Shown: in pieces, positions 7,670 to 17,117 of the stretch
How positions within the stretch are numbered: position 1 is the first letter of the stretch
How the letters are laid out: every line of letters begins with the position of its first letter
The notes under the pieces: generated by a model
What the model was told of the DNA's origin: nothing
What the model saw: the letters and a program-made list of their open reading frames with translations, nothing else
The model's database searches: none
NCBI RefSeq assembly: GCF_003987065.1
Contig: NZ_PIPY01000004.1
Span: 124,001-188,000 of the forward strand
Origin: Pseudidiomarina insulisalsae
Lineage (GTDB): Bacteria > Pseudomonadota > Gammaproteobacteria > Enterobacterales > Alteromonadaceae
DNA length: 64,000 bases
Direction: 5' to 3'
Translations under genes and position numbers: made by a program

Positions 7670-10282
7670 ATGATGTTTAACGAAGCGTACCGGAAGCAGT
7701 TGTCCGGTACCTCGCTGATGTATTACGACACGCGCCAAGCGGTCAATGACATTGAGCCAGGTGCCTACGAGAAACTGCCGTATACCTCGCGTATCCTCGC
7801 TGAAAACCTGGTGCGTCGCTGTCAGCCTGAGCAGCTGACCGACGCTTTAAGCCAGTTGATTTACCGCAAACGTGACCTGGATTTTCCCTGGTTCCCGGCG
7901 CGCGTTGTGTGCCATGACATTCTGGGGCAGACGGCGCTGGTCGATCTGGCTGGTTTGCGTGACGCGATTGCTGCGAAAGGTGGTGAACCGGCCAAGGTGA
8001 ACCCGGTGGTGCCAACCCAGTTGATTGTTGATCACTCGCTGGCGGTAGAGCATGCCGGTTTTGAAAAGGACGCGTTTGAGAAAAACCGCGCTATTGAAGA
8101 CCGTCGTAATGACGATCGCTTCCACTTTATTAACTGGACCAAAACGGCCTTTAAGAACGTGGACGTGATTCCTCCGGGCAACGGCATTATGCACCAGATC
8201 AATCTGGAGAAAATGTCGCCGGTGGTACAAGTGCGTGACGGCGTTGCGTTTCCTGATACCTGCGTGGGCACTGACAGTCATACCCCGATGGTTGACGCAT
8301 TAGGCGTTATTTCGGTGGGCGTCGGTGGCCTTGAAGCGGAAAGTGTAATGCTGGGCCGTGCCTCGTATATGCGCCTGCCGGACATTGTCGGTGTCGAGCT
8401 AACCGGTAAGCTGAAGCCGGGCATTACCGGTACCGATCTGGTGCTGGCATTGACTGAGTTCTTGCGTAAAGAGCGTGTTGTGGGTGCCTATCTGGAGTTT
8501 TACGGTGAAGGCGCTGACGCACTGACCGTGGGCGATCGTGCCACTATTTCCAATATGACACCAGAGTATGGTGCGACCGCGGCGATGTTCTATATTGATG
8601 ATCAGACCATTGATTATCTGAAACTGACCGGTCGCGACGATGATCAGGTGAAACTGGTTGAACAGTTCGCTAAAGAAACCGGGCTTTGGTCAGACAGCCT
8701 GAAAACCGCTGACTATGAGCGCGTGTTGCAGTTCGATTTAAGCAAAGTTGAGCGCAATCTGGCTGGACCGTCAAACCCGCATGCCTTATTACCAGCTTCA
8801 GAGCTGGCCAAGCGCGGCATTGCCGGTAAGGTCGAAAGCGAAGACAATCTGATGCCTGACGGCGCTTGTATTATTGCCGCGATTACCAGCTGTACCAACA
8901 CCAGTAATCCGCGCAATATGATTGCCGCAGGTCTGATAGCGCGCAACGCCAACAAGCTGGGTCTGACCCGTAAGCCTTGGGTGAAATCGTCGCTGGCGCC
9001 AGGCTCAAAGACGGTCAAGATGTACCTTGAAGAAGCCGAACTATTGCCGGAGCTGGAAGAGCTGGGTTTTGGCGTGGTCGCTTTTGCCTGCACCACCTGT
9101 AACGGTATGAGTGGTGCGCTGGATCCGAAAATCCAGCAGGAAATCATTGACCGAGATCTGTACTCGACTGCGGTACTTTCTGGTAACCGTAACTTCGACG
9201 GTCGTATTCACCCCTATGCCAAGCAGGCGTTTTTGGCGTCACCTCCGCTCGTCGTCGCTTATGCCATTGCCGGTACCATCCGCTTTGACATTGAAAAAGA
9301 CCCGCTGGGGTATGATGCGAAAGGGAATGCCATTACCTTAAAAGACATCTGGCCAAGCGATGAAGAGATCGACGCTATCGTGAAAAGCTCGGTAAAACCT
9401 GAGCAATTCCGCAAAGTGTATGATCCAATGTTCAGCCTGTCGGTCGACTACGGCGAGCAGAATAATCCGTTGTACGACTGGCGCCCGATGAGTACCTATA
9501 TCCGCCGTCCTCCATACTGGGAAGGCTCGCTTGCCACTGAAAACCAGTTGCAGGGTATGCGTCCTCTGGCGGTACTGGGTGACAATATCACCACCGACCA
9601 CTTGTCGCCGTCGAACGCGATTCTGGCGGACAGCGCGGCGGGAGAATACCTGGCCAAAATGGGCTTGCCGGAAGAAGACTTTAACTCGTACGCGACGCAC
9701 CGTGGTGATCACCTGACCGCGCAGCGCGCCACTTTCGCCAACCCGAAACTATTTAATGAAATGGTGCGGGACGAAAACGGTGCTGTGATTCAGGGTTCTT
9801 TTGCCCGGGTTGAACCAGATGGCAAAGTGCTGCGCATGTGGGAAGCCATTGAAACCTATATGGAACGCAAGCAGCCGCTGATTATCATTGCCGGTGCTGA
9901 CTACGGTCAGGGCTCATCGCGTGACTGGGCGGCCAAAGGCGTTCGTCTGGCCGGGGTAGAGTGTATCGTCGCCGAAGGTTTTGAGCGTATTCACCGCACC
10001 AACCTGATTGGTATGGGCGTACTACCGCTTGAATTCGAAGCTGGCACCACCCGTGAATCCCTGGGTATTAACGGTACTGAAACCTTTGACGTGAAAGGTG
10101 AGATTGCGCCGGGCGCGACCATGACATTGGTCATTCACCGTGGCGGTGAGGAAGCGCAGGCTGAAACTCTTGAAGTACCGGTAAAATGCCGTCTGGATAC
10201 CGCTGAGGAAGTATCAATCTATTCCGCCGGCGGTGTGTTGCAGCGTTTTGCGCAGGACTTCTTAGAAGCAGAGGCAAGTTAA
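7670..10282 (+). CDS. acnD: Fe/S-dependent 2-methylcitrate dehydratase AcnD
   Basis: An 870-residue aconitase-family protein. The iron-sulfur ligand motifs are visible: AITSCTNTSNP in the middle and FACTTCNG some 65 residues later. The swivelling C-terminal domain carries the YGQGSSRDW motif. AcnD dehydrates 2-methylcitrate to 2-methyl-trans-aconitate and depends on PrpF, the next gene, to give the cis isomer. Together they replace the single enzyme PrpD, which is absent from this operon. Two adjacent ATGs (7670, 7673) could start it. Confidence 0.95.
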   Translation: MMFNEAYRKQLSGTSLMYYDTRQAVNDIEPGAYEKLPYTSRILAENLVRRCQPEQLTDALSQLIYRKRDLDFPWFPARVVCHDILGQTALVDLAGLRDAIAAKGGEPAKVNPVVPTQLIVDHSLAVEHAGFEKDAFEKNRAIEDRRNDDRFHFINWTKTAFKNVDVIPPGNGIMHQINLEKMSPVVQVRDGVAFPDTCVGTDSHTPMVDALGVISVGVGGLEAESVMLGRASYMRLPDIVGVELTGKLKPGITGTDLVLALTEFLRKERVVGAYLEFYGEGADALTVGDRATISNMTPEYGATAAMFYIDDQTIDYLKLTGRDDDQVKLVEQFAKETGLWSDSLKTADYERVLQFDLSKVERNLAGPSNPHALLPASELAKRGIAGKVESEDNLMPDGACIIAAITSCTNTSNPRNMIAAGLIARNANKLGLTRKPWVKSSLAPGSKTVKMYLEEAELLPELEELGFGVVAFACTTCNGMSGALDPKIQQEIIDRDLYSTAVLSGNRNFDGRIHPYAKQAFLASPPLVVAYAIAGTIRFDIEKDPLGYDAKGNAITLKDIWPSDEEIDAIVKSSVKPEQFRKVYDPMFSLSVDYGEQNNPLYDWRPMSTYIRRPPYWEGSLATENQLQGMRPLAVLGDNITTDHLSPSNAILADSAAGEYLAKMGLPEEDFNSYATHRGDHLTAQRATFANPKLFNEMVRDENGAVIQGSFARVEPDGKVLRMWEAIETYMERKQPLIIIAGADYGQGSSRDWAAKGVRLAGVECIVAEGFERIHRTNLIGMGVLPLEFEAGTTRESLGINGTETFDVKGEIAPGATMTLVIHRGGEEAQAETLEVPVKCRLDTAEEVSIYSAGGVLQRFAQDFLEAEAS

Positions 10283-10284
10283 TT

Positions 10285-11487
10285 ATGGTTGCCCATACAA
10301 AATTTGCTCCGCAAATCAAAATCCCCGCCACCTATATGCGTGGCGGGACCTCGAAAGGCGTCTTTTTCCGTTTAGAAGATTTGCCACCTGAAGCTCAGGA
10401 GCCAGGTGCAGCGCGCGATAACTTGTTGTTGCGTGTTATTGGCAGTCCGGACCCTTATGCCAAACATACCGATGGCATGGGTGGCGCGACCTCAAGTACC
10501 AGCAAAACAGTGATCCTGTCGCGCAGTGACAAGGCCGATCACGATGTCGACTACCTGTTTGGTCAGGTCGCTATCGATAAACCTTTTATCGACTGGAGCG
10601 GTAATTGCGGTAATTTGACCGCCGCAGTGGGCTCGTTTGCCATCAGTAACGGTCTGGTAGATGCCAGTCAGATCCCGGAAAACGGCATCTGTACCGTGCG
10701 CATCTGGCAAGCCAATATTGAAAAGACCATTGTCGCGCGGGTGCCCATTACCGACGGTGAAGTGCAGGAGACCGGTGACTTTGAACTGGACGGCGTAACC
10801 TTCCCGGCAGCCGAGGTGCAGGTTGAGTTTATGGACCCCGCGGCCGATGACGGTGAGGGTGCCGGTGCCATGTTCCCAACCGGAAACGTGGTGGATACCT
10901 TCAACGTGCCAGGGCTTGGCGACCTTGAAGCCACTTTCATTAATGCCGGCATTCCGACGATTTTTGTCAACGCTGAGGCCATTGGCTACAACGGCACTGA
11001 GCTACAAGGCGCTATTAATGAAGACCCGCAGGCATTGCAGATGTTTGAAAGTCTGCGTGCCCACGGCGCGGTGAAAATGGGGCTGATTGACGATGTCGCA
11101 GAGGCGGCAAACCGTCAGCATACGCCGAAGATTGCCTTTGTTGCGCCACCGCAGGACTACATGGCCTCAAGTGGTAAGCAAATTCACGCTACCGACATTG
11201 ATGTGCTGGTGCGTGCTATGTCCATGGGCAAGCTGCACCACGCCATGATGGGCACTGCGGCCGTTGCGATCGCTGCGGCTGCAGCGGTGCCGGGTACCTT
11301 AGTGAATCTGGCGGCGGGCGCGGGCGATCGCACTTCAGTGCGCTTCGGTCATCCATCAGGCACGCTACAGGTAGGTGCAGAAGCCAAACAAGTCAACGGC
11401 GAATGGACCGTCACCAAAGCCATCATGAGCCGCAGCGCGCGAGTCCTGATGGAGGGCTGGGTGCGGGTACCGGGAGATTGTTTCTGA
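10285..11487 (+). CDS. prpF: 2-methylaconitate cis-trans isomerase PrpF
   Basis: A 400-residue protein of the PrpF/DUF453 family, diaminopimelate-epimerase fold. It starts with the family pattern IPATYMRGGTSKGVFF and has the internal WSGNCGNLTAAVG stretch bearing a conserved Cys. It isomerises 2-methyl-trans-aconitate so that the cycle can proceed after AcnD. It begins two bases after the acnD stop, and its stop overlaps the next start by one base, showing tight operon packing. Confidence 0.95.
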   Translation: MVAHTKFAPQIKIPATYMRGGTSKGVFFRLEDLPPEAQEPGAARDNLLLRVIGSPDPYAKHTDGMGGATSSTSKTVILSRSDKADHDVDYLFGQVAIDKPFIDWSGNCGNLTAAVGSFAISNGLVDASQIPENGICTVRIWQANIEKTIVARVPITDGEVQETGDFELDGVTFPAAEVQVEFMDPAADDGEGAGAMFPTGNVVDTFNVPGLGDLEATFINAGIPTIFVNAEAIGYNGTELQGAINEDPQALQMFESLRAHGAVKMGLIDDVAEAANRQHTPKIAFVAPPQDYMASSGKQIHATDIDVLVRAMSMGKLHHAMMGTAAVAIAAAAAVPGTLVNLAAGAGDRTSVRFGHPSGTLQVGAEAKQVNGEWTVTKAIMSRSARVLMEGWVRVPGDCF

Positions 11488-11888
11488 TGGCGTTTAAAGC
11501 GCCCAAGAAATGCCCTTGCGGTAACGGCCTGTACCGTAAATGCTGTGGTCGCTTTCACCCGCAATTTGCGGGTGAGGCGGCTGCTGCTCCGGCCTCGGCC
11601 GAACAGCTGATGCGCTCGCGCTACAGCGCTTTTGCGTTGGGTTTAAGCGACTACCTGCTCGCGACCTGGCATGTCTCGACCCGTCCGGAGTCACTGGATT
11701 TAAGCGACAGTCCGAAGTGGCTGCAGCTGGATATTTACAGTGCCGAGCAACAAGGCAACGCCGCGCAGGTCCACTTTTGTGCCTATTTCCAGTTTGACAG
11801 CGAGGTCGGTGAACACGAGGAATTATCCGAGTTCGTTCGCGAAGACGGTCGCTGGTTTTATCTCAAATCCCTGCAAAGCGCAGCATAA
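11487..11888 (+). CDS. YchJ-like SEC-C motif protein
   Basis: A 133-residue protein starting at the ATG that overlaps the prpF stop (TGATG). An in-frame ATG 84 bases upstream is less likely because it lies deep inside prpF. The N-terminus has the zinc-binding SEC-C motif CPCGNGLYRKCCG, followed by the YchJ core MRSRYSAFALG and an NTF2-like fold ending in a DGRWFYL stretch. The molecular role of YchJ is not established. Its place at the end of the prp operon may simply be read-through. Confidence 0.88.
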   Translation: MAFKAPKKCPCGNGLYRKCCGRFHPQFAGEAAAAPASAEQLMRSRYSAFALGLSDYLLATWHVSTRPESLDLSDSPKWLQLDIYSAEQQGNAAQVHFCAYFQFDSEVGEHEELSEFVREDGRWFYLKSLQSAA

Positions 11889-11890
11889 GC

Positions 11891-13162
11891 CTACTGCTGC
11901 GCCTGTTTCACGCGTTTAAAGGTCTGTCGCTCGCCATAGGTGAGTGTCCGCCATAACCACTCACAGGGACCGAACCGGTACCGTTCCAGCCACCAACGGC
12001 TCAGTGGCAGTTGTAGTAACCATAAGCCGATTGCTAGAGCAGTTGCCACACTGCGGCTGATCTCGCCGTACATGGCAAACCCATAACCATAAAACAACGT
12101 CGTGAACACCACAGAATGCATCAGGTAATTGGTCAGTGCCATGCGCCCGGCTGGCGCCAGGTGTCTGAGCCAGTGCTGACGTTTCGCACGTTCGGCCGTA
12201 CGAAGGGTAAGCGCGATCAGGCTTATGTAGAAAAAACAGAGTCCGAAATTAGCCACCTGATCAATGGTAAAAGTGAGTGCCGAACCCGGACTGGGTAAGA
12301 GCATGTTAGGCCGGGTGCCGTAGAAGCCGATGTAAAGCGCGGCCGGCAAGCCCAGCAATAAGCCCCAGCGCAGTAGGTGCGTATAAGCGCGCGGGCGTTT
12401 TTCAAAGGAAGTGAAAATGCCGCTGCGCGCAAGGCTGGCACCAATCAGAAAAATACCCAGTAGGGTAGGCAAAAAGAAGATTACACCACCGGTACCATAA
12501 AGTTTACTAAGCTCGTACATGCGTAAACGGTAAATGTCAGCGTAACCGCCGCTGGCATAGACTTCATTGGCATGCACAATAAAGGCCTGCAGTTGCTCAC
12601 TGGTTCGTGCGACATCAGATAAAACTTCTTCCGCAACCGCGGGGTCCTGCAATGCGGCTTGCATGGCGAAGGCGCCTAGCCAGAACAGCGCCACGGGAAT
12701 CAGGAAGAAACTGATACCCCATTTCAGCAAACGGCGGGCCGGGCTATTGGCAAAAAGTGCCAGCACCAGTCCACAAATAGCATAGGTCAGCAAAATATCG
12801 CCGCCCCAGATAAGAAACAGGTGCACCATACCAAACAGTGCTAAAACAACGATGCGGCGCAAAAATAAGCGGCGAGGGTGTGGTTCGCGTTGTTTCGCGC
12901 GGTCATAAAAAATCACAAACCCCATGCCAAACAGCAGCGAGAACATGGTGTAAAAACTGCCTTGCACAAAAGTAAAAACGCTCCAGCCCACCACACGATC
13001 GACCCCTTGCAGGGACTGATCAAGACCAAACAACATGGCGGTCAGCGGCCGCTGAAAGTACTCGATATTCATTAACAGAATGCCCAGTAAGGCAAAGCCG
13101 CGAATGACATCAAGCATCTGGATGCGTTCGCGCGAGGTAATAGGGGTCGTTACACTGGTCAT
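11891..13162 (-). CDS. DUF418-family multi-pass membrane protein (YeiB-like)
   Basis: About 423 residues with roughly nine hydrophobic segments. It opens with RIQMLDVIRGFALLGILLMN, the family hallmark, and ends with a PLSRWWLERYRFGPCEWLWR stretch typical of the C-terminal DUF418 domain. These inner-membrane proteins resemble acyltransferase-3 proteins in topology, and their substrate is unknown. I chose ATG 13162 because it has AAGAG about 10 bases upstream. A longer start at 13204 lacks a visible ribosome site. The gene converges on the ychJ-like gene with two bases between the stops. Confidence 0.85.
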   Translation of the reverse strand: MTSVTTPITSRERIQMLDVIRGFALLGILLMNIEYFQRPLTAMLFGLDQSLQGVDRVVGWSVFTFVQGSFYTMFSLLFGMGFVIFYDRAKQREPHPRRLFLRRIVVLALFGMVHLFLIWGGDILLTYAICGLVLALFANSPARRLLKWGISFFLIPVALFWLGAFAMQAALQDPAVAEEVLSDVARTSEQLQAFIVHANEVYASGGYADIYRLRMYELSKLYGTGGVIFFLPTLLGIFLIGASLARSGIFTSFEKRPRAYTHLLRWGLLLGLPAALYIGFYGTRPNMLLPSPGSALTFTIDQVANFGLCFFYISLIALTLRTAERAKRQHWLRHLAPAGRMALTNYLMHSVVFTTLFYGYGFAMYGEISRSVATALAIGLWLLQLPLSRWWLERYRFGPCEWLWRTLTYGERQTFKRVKQAQQ

Positions 13163-13263
13163 GAATTGCAGCTCTTTGTTGTTATTGTAAAAGGTGTCTA
13201 ACAACTGAGCTTAGCGGGTTTCGGTTTTTTCACAACTGCGATGTGCGCCATGAGCTCATGACC

Positions 13264-15048
13264 TTAGAAACGTAACTGTCCGGAGCTAATTCGCTGATAT
13301 AACTGCGGGTCCAGTGGCTGATAGCCCTGGCTGCGATCGAGCAGCACGTACAACGGATCACTTATCTGTTCCGGCGAAAAACTTTCGAGCTTGAGCTGAC
13401 TTTTGCGAATTTTCAGCGTGCTGGTGACTTCATGCGCCCGCTGTAAGCGAATAAATAGCGGCTGCGCATAGTCCGGCAGTACCGCCCGGATATGCTGATA
13501 GAACGCCCGCGCATCGAAATGTTTGCCATGCGCAAGTACCAGCGACACCATGCCGGCCCGGCCTTCGGTATGCGGCACTTTGACCCCATAGGCGACCGCT
13601 GCCAGTACATCGCGAAAGCGTCCGGCCTGCGCTTCGACCTCGGTGGTCGCGACATTTTCGGACTTCCAGCGGAAGGTATCGCCGACACGGTCGACAAAGG
13701 CAATATGGCGATAGCCCTGATGGCGCACCAGATCACCGGTATTGAACCAGCAATCGCCGGGTTGAAAGACATTTTCAAAGAGTTTCTCGGCGTTGGCTTT
13801 CGGGTTATGGGTGTAGCCGTCAAACGGCGCCTTGGCCGAGACTTTAGTCAGTAACAGCCCGACGTCACCTTTGGTGACCCTGCTTAGTCGTCCGTTGGCA
13901 TCGCGCAGCGGGGTTTCATGTTCGTGGTCAAACTTCACAATGGCGTAGGTCATGGGTGAGAAACCTACCGTGCGCTTAAGATTAAACACATTGACAAAGC
14001 CGACGTTGCCCTCGCTGGCACCATAGAGTTCGCAAATACGTGAAATGCCAAAACGTTGTTGGAACTGGTCCCAGATCTCTGCCCGTAAGCCGTTACCAAT
14101 CACCGCGCGAACTGAATTATTGGCTTCTGCGGGCGACGCTGGCTGATTTAGCAGATAACGACAGAGTTCACCGACATAGACAAAGCCGGTTGCATTGAAC
14201 CGCTGGATATCCTGCCAGAACTGACTGGCGCTAAAGCGTTCTGCCAGGGCCAGCGTGGTGCCGGTCATAACGGTCGAGCTTAGCGCAATGGACAGGGCGG
14301 TGTTGTGATACAAGGGCAGGCAGTTATATAAAGTGTCGTTTTTTTTCAGACTCAGGGACATGCGGCCAAAGGCAATTCCGGCTTTGTACCAGCGCAGATG
14401 GGTCATGGCTGCGGCTTTGGGCAGGCCGGTGGTGCCTGAGGTCATCATATAAAAACAGGTGTCGCCTAATTTCACCTGCGCTGCCTGCGGTGGGTTCGCC
14501 GCCTTGCTTTGTTGTGCCTCCTGCATCAGCTCAGCTGTTGCGTGCAGGCATGGCGTGTGGCTTTCCAGCTGTTGTGCTGCCTCAGCAAATTCCGGCGCAT
14601 GGATCAGAAGTTGCGGCTGCATCACCTGCACGCTGTGTGACAGCGCCTCGCCTTGTTGTTTGGGGTTAAGCATACCGGCAATCGCACCGAGCTTATTAAT
14701 AGCGAACGCCCAGGCCAGTACTTCAGGACTGTTGCGATAGAGCAGGGCGACGCAATCACCGCGGCCGACGGCCCGCCGTTGCAATTGCTCTGCCAGACCA
14801 TTGGCCCACTGGTTAAGCTGGGCATAACTGTAGCTTTGTCCGGCAAATTTAAGCGCAATGCGCTCAGGATATCGTTGCGCCGCGCATTGCAAAAAATAGC
14901 CCGTTGAGCCACGCCGGCCTTTATGAGCCCAGGCCAACTGCAGTAACGTCAGTAAAAAACGCGGCAGCCGTGGCGTAAAACGCACTATAGCAGTAGCCAT
15001 GGCGGCAAATGAGAAGCTGTTATTAGAATTATTAGTGTTGCTTGTCAT
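13264..15048 (-). CDS. Long-chain acyl-CoA synthetase (FATP/FadD6-like)
   Basis: A 594-residue AMP-forming synthetase. The adenylate-binding motif MTSGTTGLPKA lies near residue 210 and the acyl-CoA synthetase motif ELYGASEGN near residue 340. The FNTGDLVR motif and a C-terminal TSTLKIRKSQL segment with the catalytic Lys follow. The pattern is that of very-long-chain synthetases/fatty acid transport proteins rather than classical FadD. It activates fatty acids to acyl-CoA at the membrane. The start at 15048 has only a weak ribosome site; an internal ATG at 15000 is possible. It is monocistronic, with nothing in the neighbourhood hinting at a specific substrate. Confidence 0.9.
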   Translation of the reverse strand: MTSNTNNSNNSFSFAAMATAIVRFTPRLPRFLLTLLQLAWAHKGRRGSTGYFLQCAAQRYPERIALKFAGQSYSYAQLNQWANGLAEQLQRRAVGRGDCVALLYRNSPEVLAWAFAINKLGAIAGMLNPKQQGEALSHSVQVMQPQLLIHAPEFAEAAQQLESHTPCLHATAELMQEAQQSKAANPPQAAQVKLGDTCFYMMTSGTTGLPKAAAMTHLRWYKAGIAFGRMSLSLKKNDTLYNCLPLYHNTALSIALSSTVMTGTTLALAERFSASQFWQDIQRFNATGFVYVGELCRYLLNQPASPAEANNSVRAVIGNGLRAEIWDQFQQRFGISRICELYGASEGNVGFVNVFNLKRTVGFSPMTYAIVKFDHEHETPLRDANGRLSRVTKGDVGLLLTKVSAKAPFDGYTHNPKANAEKLFENVFQPGDCWFNTGDLVRHQGYRHIAFVDRVGDTFRWKSENVATTEVEAQAGRFRDVLAAVAYGVKVPHTEGRAGMVSLVLAHGKHFDARAFYQHIRAVLPDYAQPLFIRLQRAHEVTSTLKIRKSQLKLESFSPEQISDPLYVLLDRSQGYQPLDPQLYQRISSGQLRF

Positions 15049-15178
15049 AATATTCGATTCGTATCACCGGAGGTTTAGAATAAGCGCGAGCGCATCCAAA
15101 CGTCAAAGAGATTCGTATTTTTGGTTATATTTCACTAAGCTAGAGTGTTAAGACACTGGATATAAAGAGGGAATCGCT

Positions 15179-15667
15179 ATGCCAATTATGAAACAACTGG
15201 GTGGCCTGCTGGCCTGGCTTGCTCTTTCAGCTCTGGTAGCTGCTATCGGCGGCTGGGGCTCTGGCAACGCGCCCATGTTTTACCGTGAGCTGACGATGCC
15301 GGACTGGGCGCCGCCCGCATGGCTGTTTGGCCCGGTCTGGACCGCGCTGTATACCATGATGGCAATTGCTGCCTGGCTTATCTGGCGTGAGTACGGATTT
15401 CAGGGACAAGCGAAGCGCGCGTTGCAGGTAAACTTCGTGCAGCTGGGGCTCAATGCCATCTGGAGCTGGCTGTTTTTTGCCTGGTATTTAGGCGCGATTA
15501 GCTTTGTCGAAATCATTTTATTGTGGGGCGCCATTGTCGCCACGATTGTGCTGTACTGGCGTCTGAACCGCGCGGCGGCGATACTGCTGTTGCCTTACCT
15601 GGCGTGGGTCACCTTCGCCGCATTCCTCAATTTCAGTATCTGGCAACTGAACCCGGGAGTGCTGTAA
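15179..15667 (+). CDS. tspO: TspO/MBR-family membrane protein
   Basis: A 162-residue protein with five hydrophobic segments and the TspO signature PDWAPPAWLFGPVWTALY, followed by NAIWSWLFF and a terminal FNFSIWQLN. TspO binds tetrapyrroles and related ligands in the membrane. A GAGGG ribosome site precedes ATG 15179. It converges with selO, with seven bases between the stops. Confidence 0.92.
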   Translation: MPIMKQLGGLLAWLALSALVAAIGGWGSGNAPMFYRELTMPDWAPPAWLFGPVWTALYTMMAIAAWLIWREYGFQGQAKRALQVNFVQLGLNAIWSWLFFAWYLGAISFVEIILLWGAIVATIVLYWRLNRAAAILLLPYLAWVTFAAFLNFSIWQLNPGVL

Positions 15668-15674
15668 CGCCCGT

Positions 15675-17117
15675 TCAGGTGCCGCAAAAAGTGCGGGTGA
15701 CAGCTTCATCCGCCTGTGCCGGCCGCATCAGGTCGGCATATTCCTCGCGTTCGTTAAAGGGCTCGCGCAGCGCCTGGTTCAGGCGATTAAAGCGCGTCAG
15801 AGAGCCCTCATTAACGGCCTCATCAATCAGTTGTTCAACCAGATGATTACGCGGAATAAAGGCTGGATTGATGGTCTGCAGCTGTTGCGGGTCAAAGTCA
15901 TCAGGCAGCGCGTCCTGCCAGCGCTGGTACCATGCTTGCCACTGCTGTGGCTGATTGAACAGAGTGGCGAAGCGCGTCGTGTCGGCATCCCCTAACGCAC
16001 GAAAGGCCAGGGTAAAATCGACGCTATGTTGTTCCAGTAAGCCAAGAAAGTCCTCGACCAGCGCTTGTGCGTCACTGTGGTCGGGTGTCAGGCCGATTTT
16101 TGCGGTCATCTGCTGCCAGTAATAGTTCTGATAAACCGATTCGAATTCCTGCACCGCGCTGGTTGCGGCGTTAATGGCCTGATCTTTATCGTCACTGATA
16201 AGCGGTAGCAGGGTTTCGGCAAAGCGCGCCAGGTTCCACATGGCGATAGGTGGCTGGTTCTGATACATATAGCGGCCGCGACGATCAATAAAACTGAATA
16301 CCGTTTGCGGGTCGTAGGCCTCCATAAAGGCGCAGGGACCATAGTCGATGGTCTCGCCGGACAAGGTCATATTGTCGGTATTCATCACGCCATGAATAAA
16401 GCCAAGACTCATCCATTTCGCAATCAGCTGCGCCTGCTTATCAATCACTGCTTGTAACAGCGCCAGATAGGATTGCTCAGCGTCCGCGCAGGCAGGGTAG
16501 TGACGCTGAATGACATAGTCAGCAAACTTTTGTAATAGGGCACGGTCTTTATAGGCTAGCACGAACTGCGCTGTGCCTACGCGCAAATGACTTTTCGCGA
16601 CGCGGGTGATAACGGCTCCCGGCAGTGCTTCTTCCCGGTGTACCAGCTCGCCGGTGGCGACCGCGGCTAACGCCCGCGTGGTCGGCACGCCAAGGCGGTA
16701 CATGGCCTCACTCAGCACATATTCGCGTAACACCGGGCCGATGGGCGCGCGGCCGTCACCGCCGCGCGAGTAGGGGGTACGCCCCGAACCTTTTAGCTGA
16801 ATATCGTAGCGCTCGCCGTCGGCAGCGATGACCTCGGTGAGCAGCACGGCGCGGCCATCGCCCAGTTGCGGCACGTAGTTGGCAAACTGATGACCGGCAT
16901 AGGCCAGCGCATGCGGTTGTGCCCAGTCGGGGACACGATTTCCCGCAAAAATCTCCGCGCCGGCATCGGTGCCACAAAGCGCTTCGGGAACACCGAGAAA
17001 CTCGGCCAGCTCGGTATTGACTGCCAACCACTGCGGCTGCATGACAGGGGTGGGCTGGCAGGCGGCGCTTAACCGCGGATCAAGTTGCACATAAGTCATT
17101 GCTGTCTGCATGGCCAC
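15675..17117 (-). CDS. selO: Protein adenylyltransferase SelO (YdiU)
   Basis: A 480-residue SelO-family pseudokinase. Recognised family motifs are AGHQFANYVPQLGDGRA, DIQLKGSGRTPYSR (nucleotide site), FIHGVMNTDNM and DYGPCAFME, plus the C-terminal TFCGT with the conserved Cys. SelO transfers AMP to hydroxyl side chains of metabolic proteins under oxidative stress. Translation starts at GTG 17117, directly after the TAA of the LysR gene. An AAGGA sits 7 bases upstream, so it is translationally coupled to that gene. Confidence 0.93.
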   Translation of the reverse strand: MAMQTAMTYVQLDPRLSAACQPTPVMQPQWLAVNTELAEFLGVPEALCGTDAGAEIFAGNRVPDWAQPHALAYAGHQFANYVPQLGDGRAVLLTEVIAADGERYDIQLKGSGRTPYSRGGDGRAPIGPVLREYVLSEAMYRLGVPTTRALAAVATGELVHREEALPGAVITRVAKSHLRVGTAQFVLAYKDRALLQKFADYVIQRHYPACADAEQSYLALLQAVIDKQAQLIAKWMSLGFIHGVMNTDNMTLSGETIDYGPCAFMEAYDPQTVFSFIDRRGRYMYQNQPPIAMWNLARFAETLLPLISDDKDQAINAATSAVQEFESVYQNYYWQQMTAKIGLTPDHSDAQALVEDFLGLLEQHSVDFTLAFRALGDADTTRFATLFNQPQQWQAWYQRWQDALPDDFDPQQLQTINPAFIPRNHLVEQLIDEAVNEGSLTRFNRLNQALREPFNEREEYADLMRPAQADEAVTRTFCGT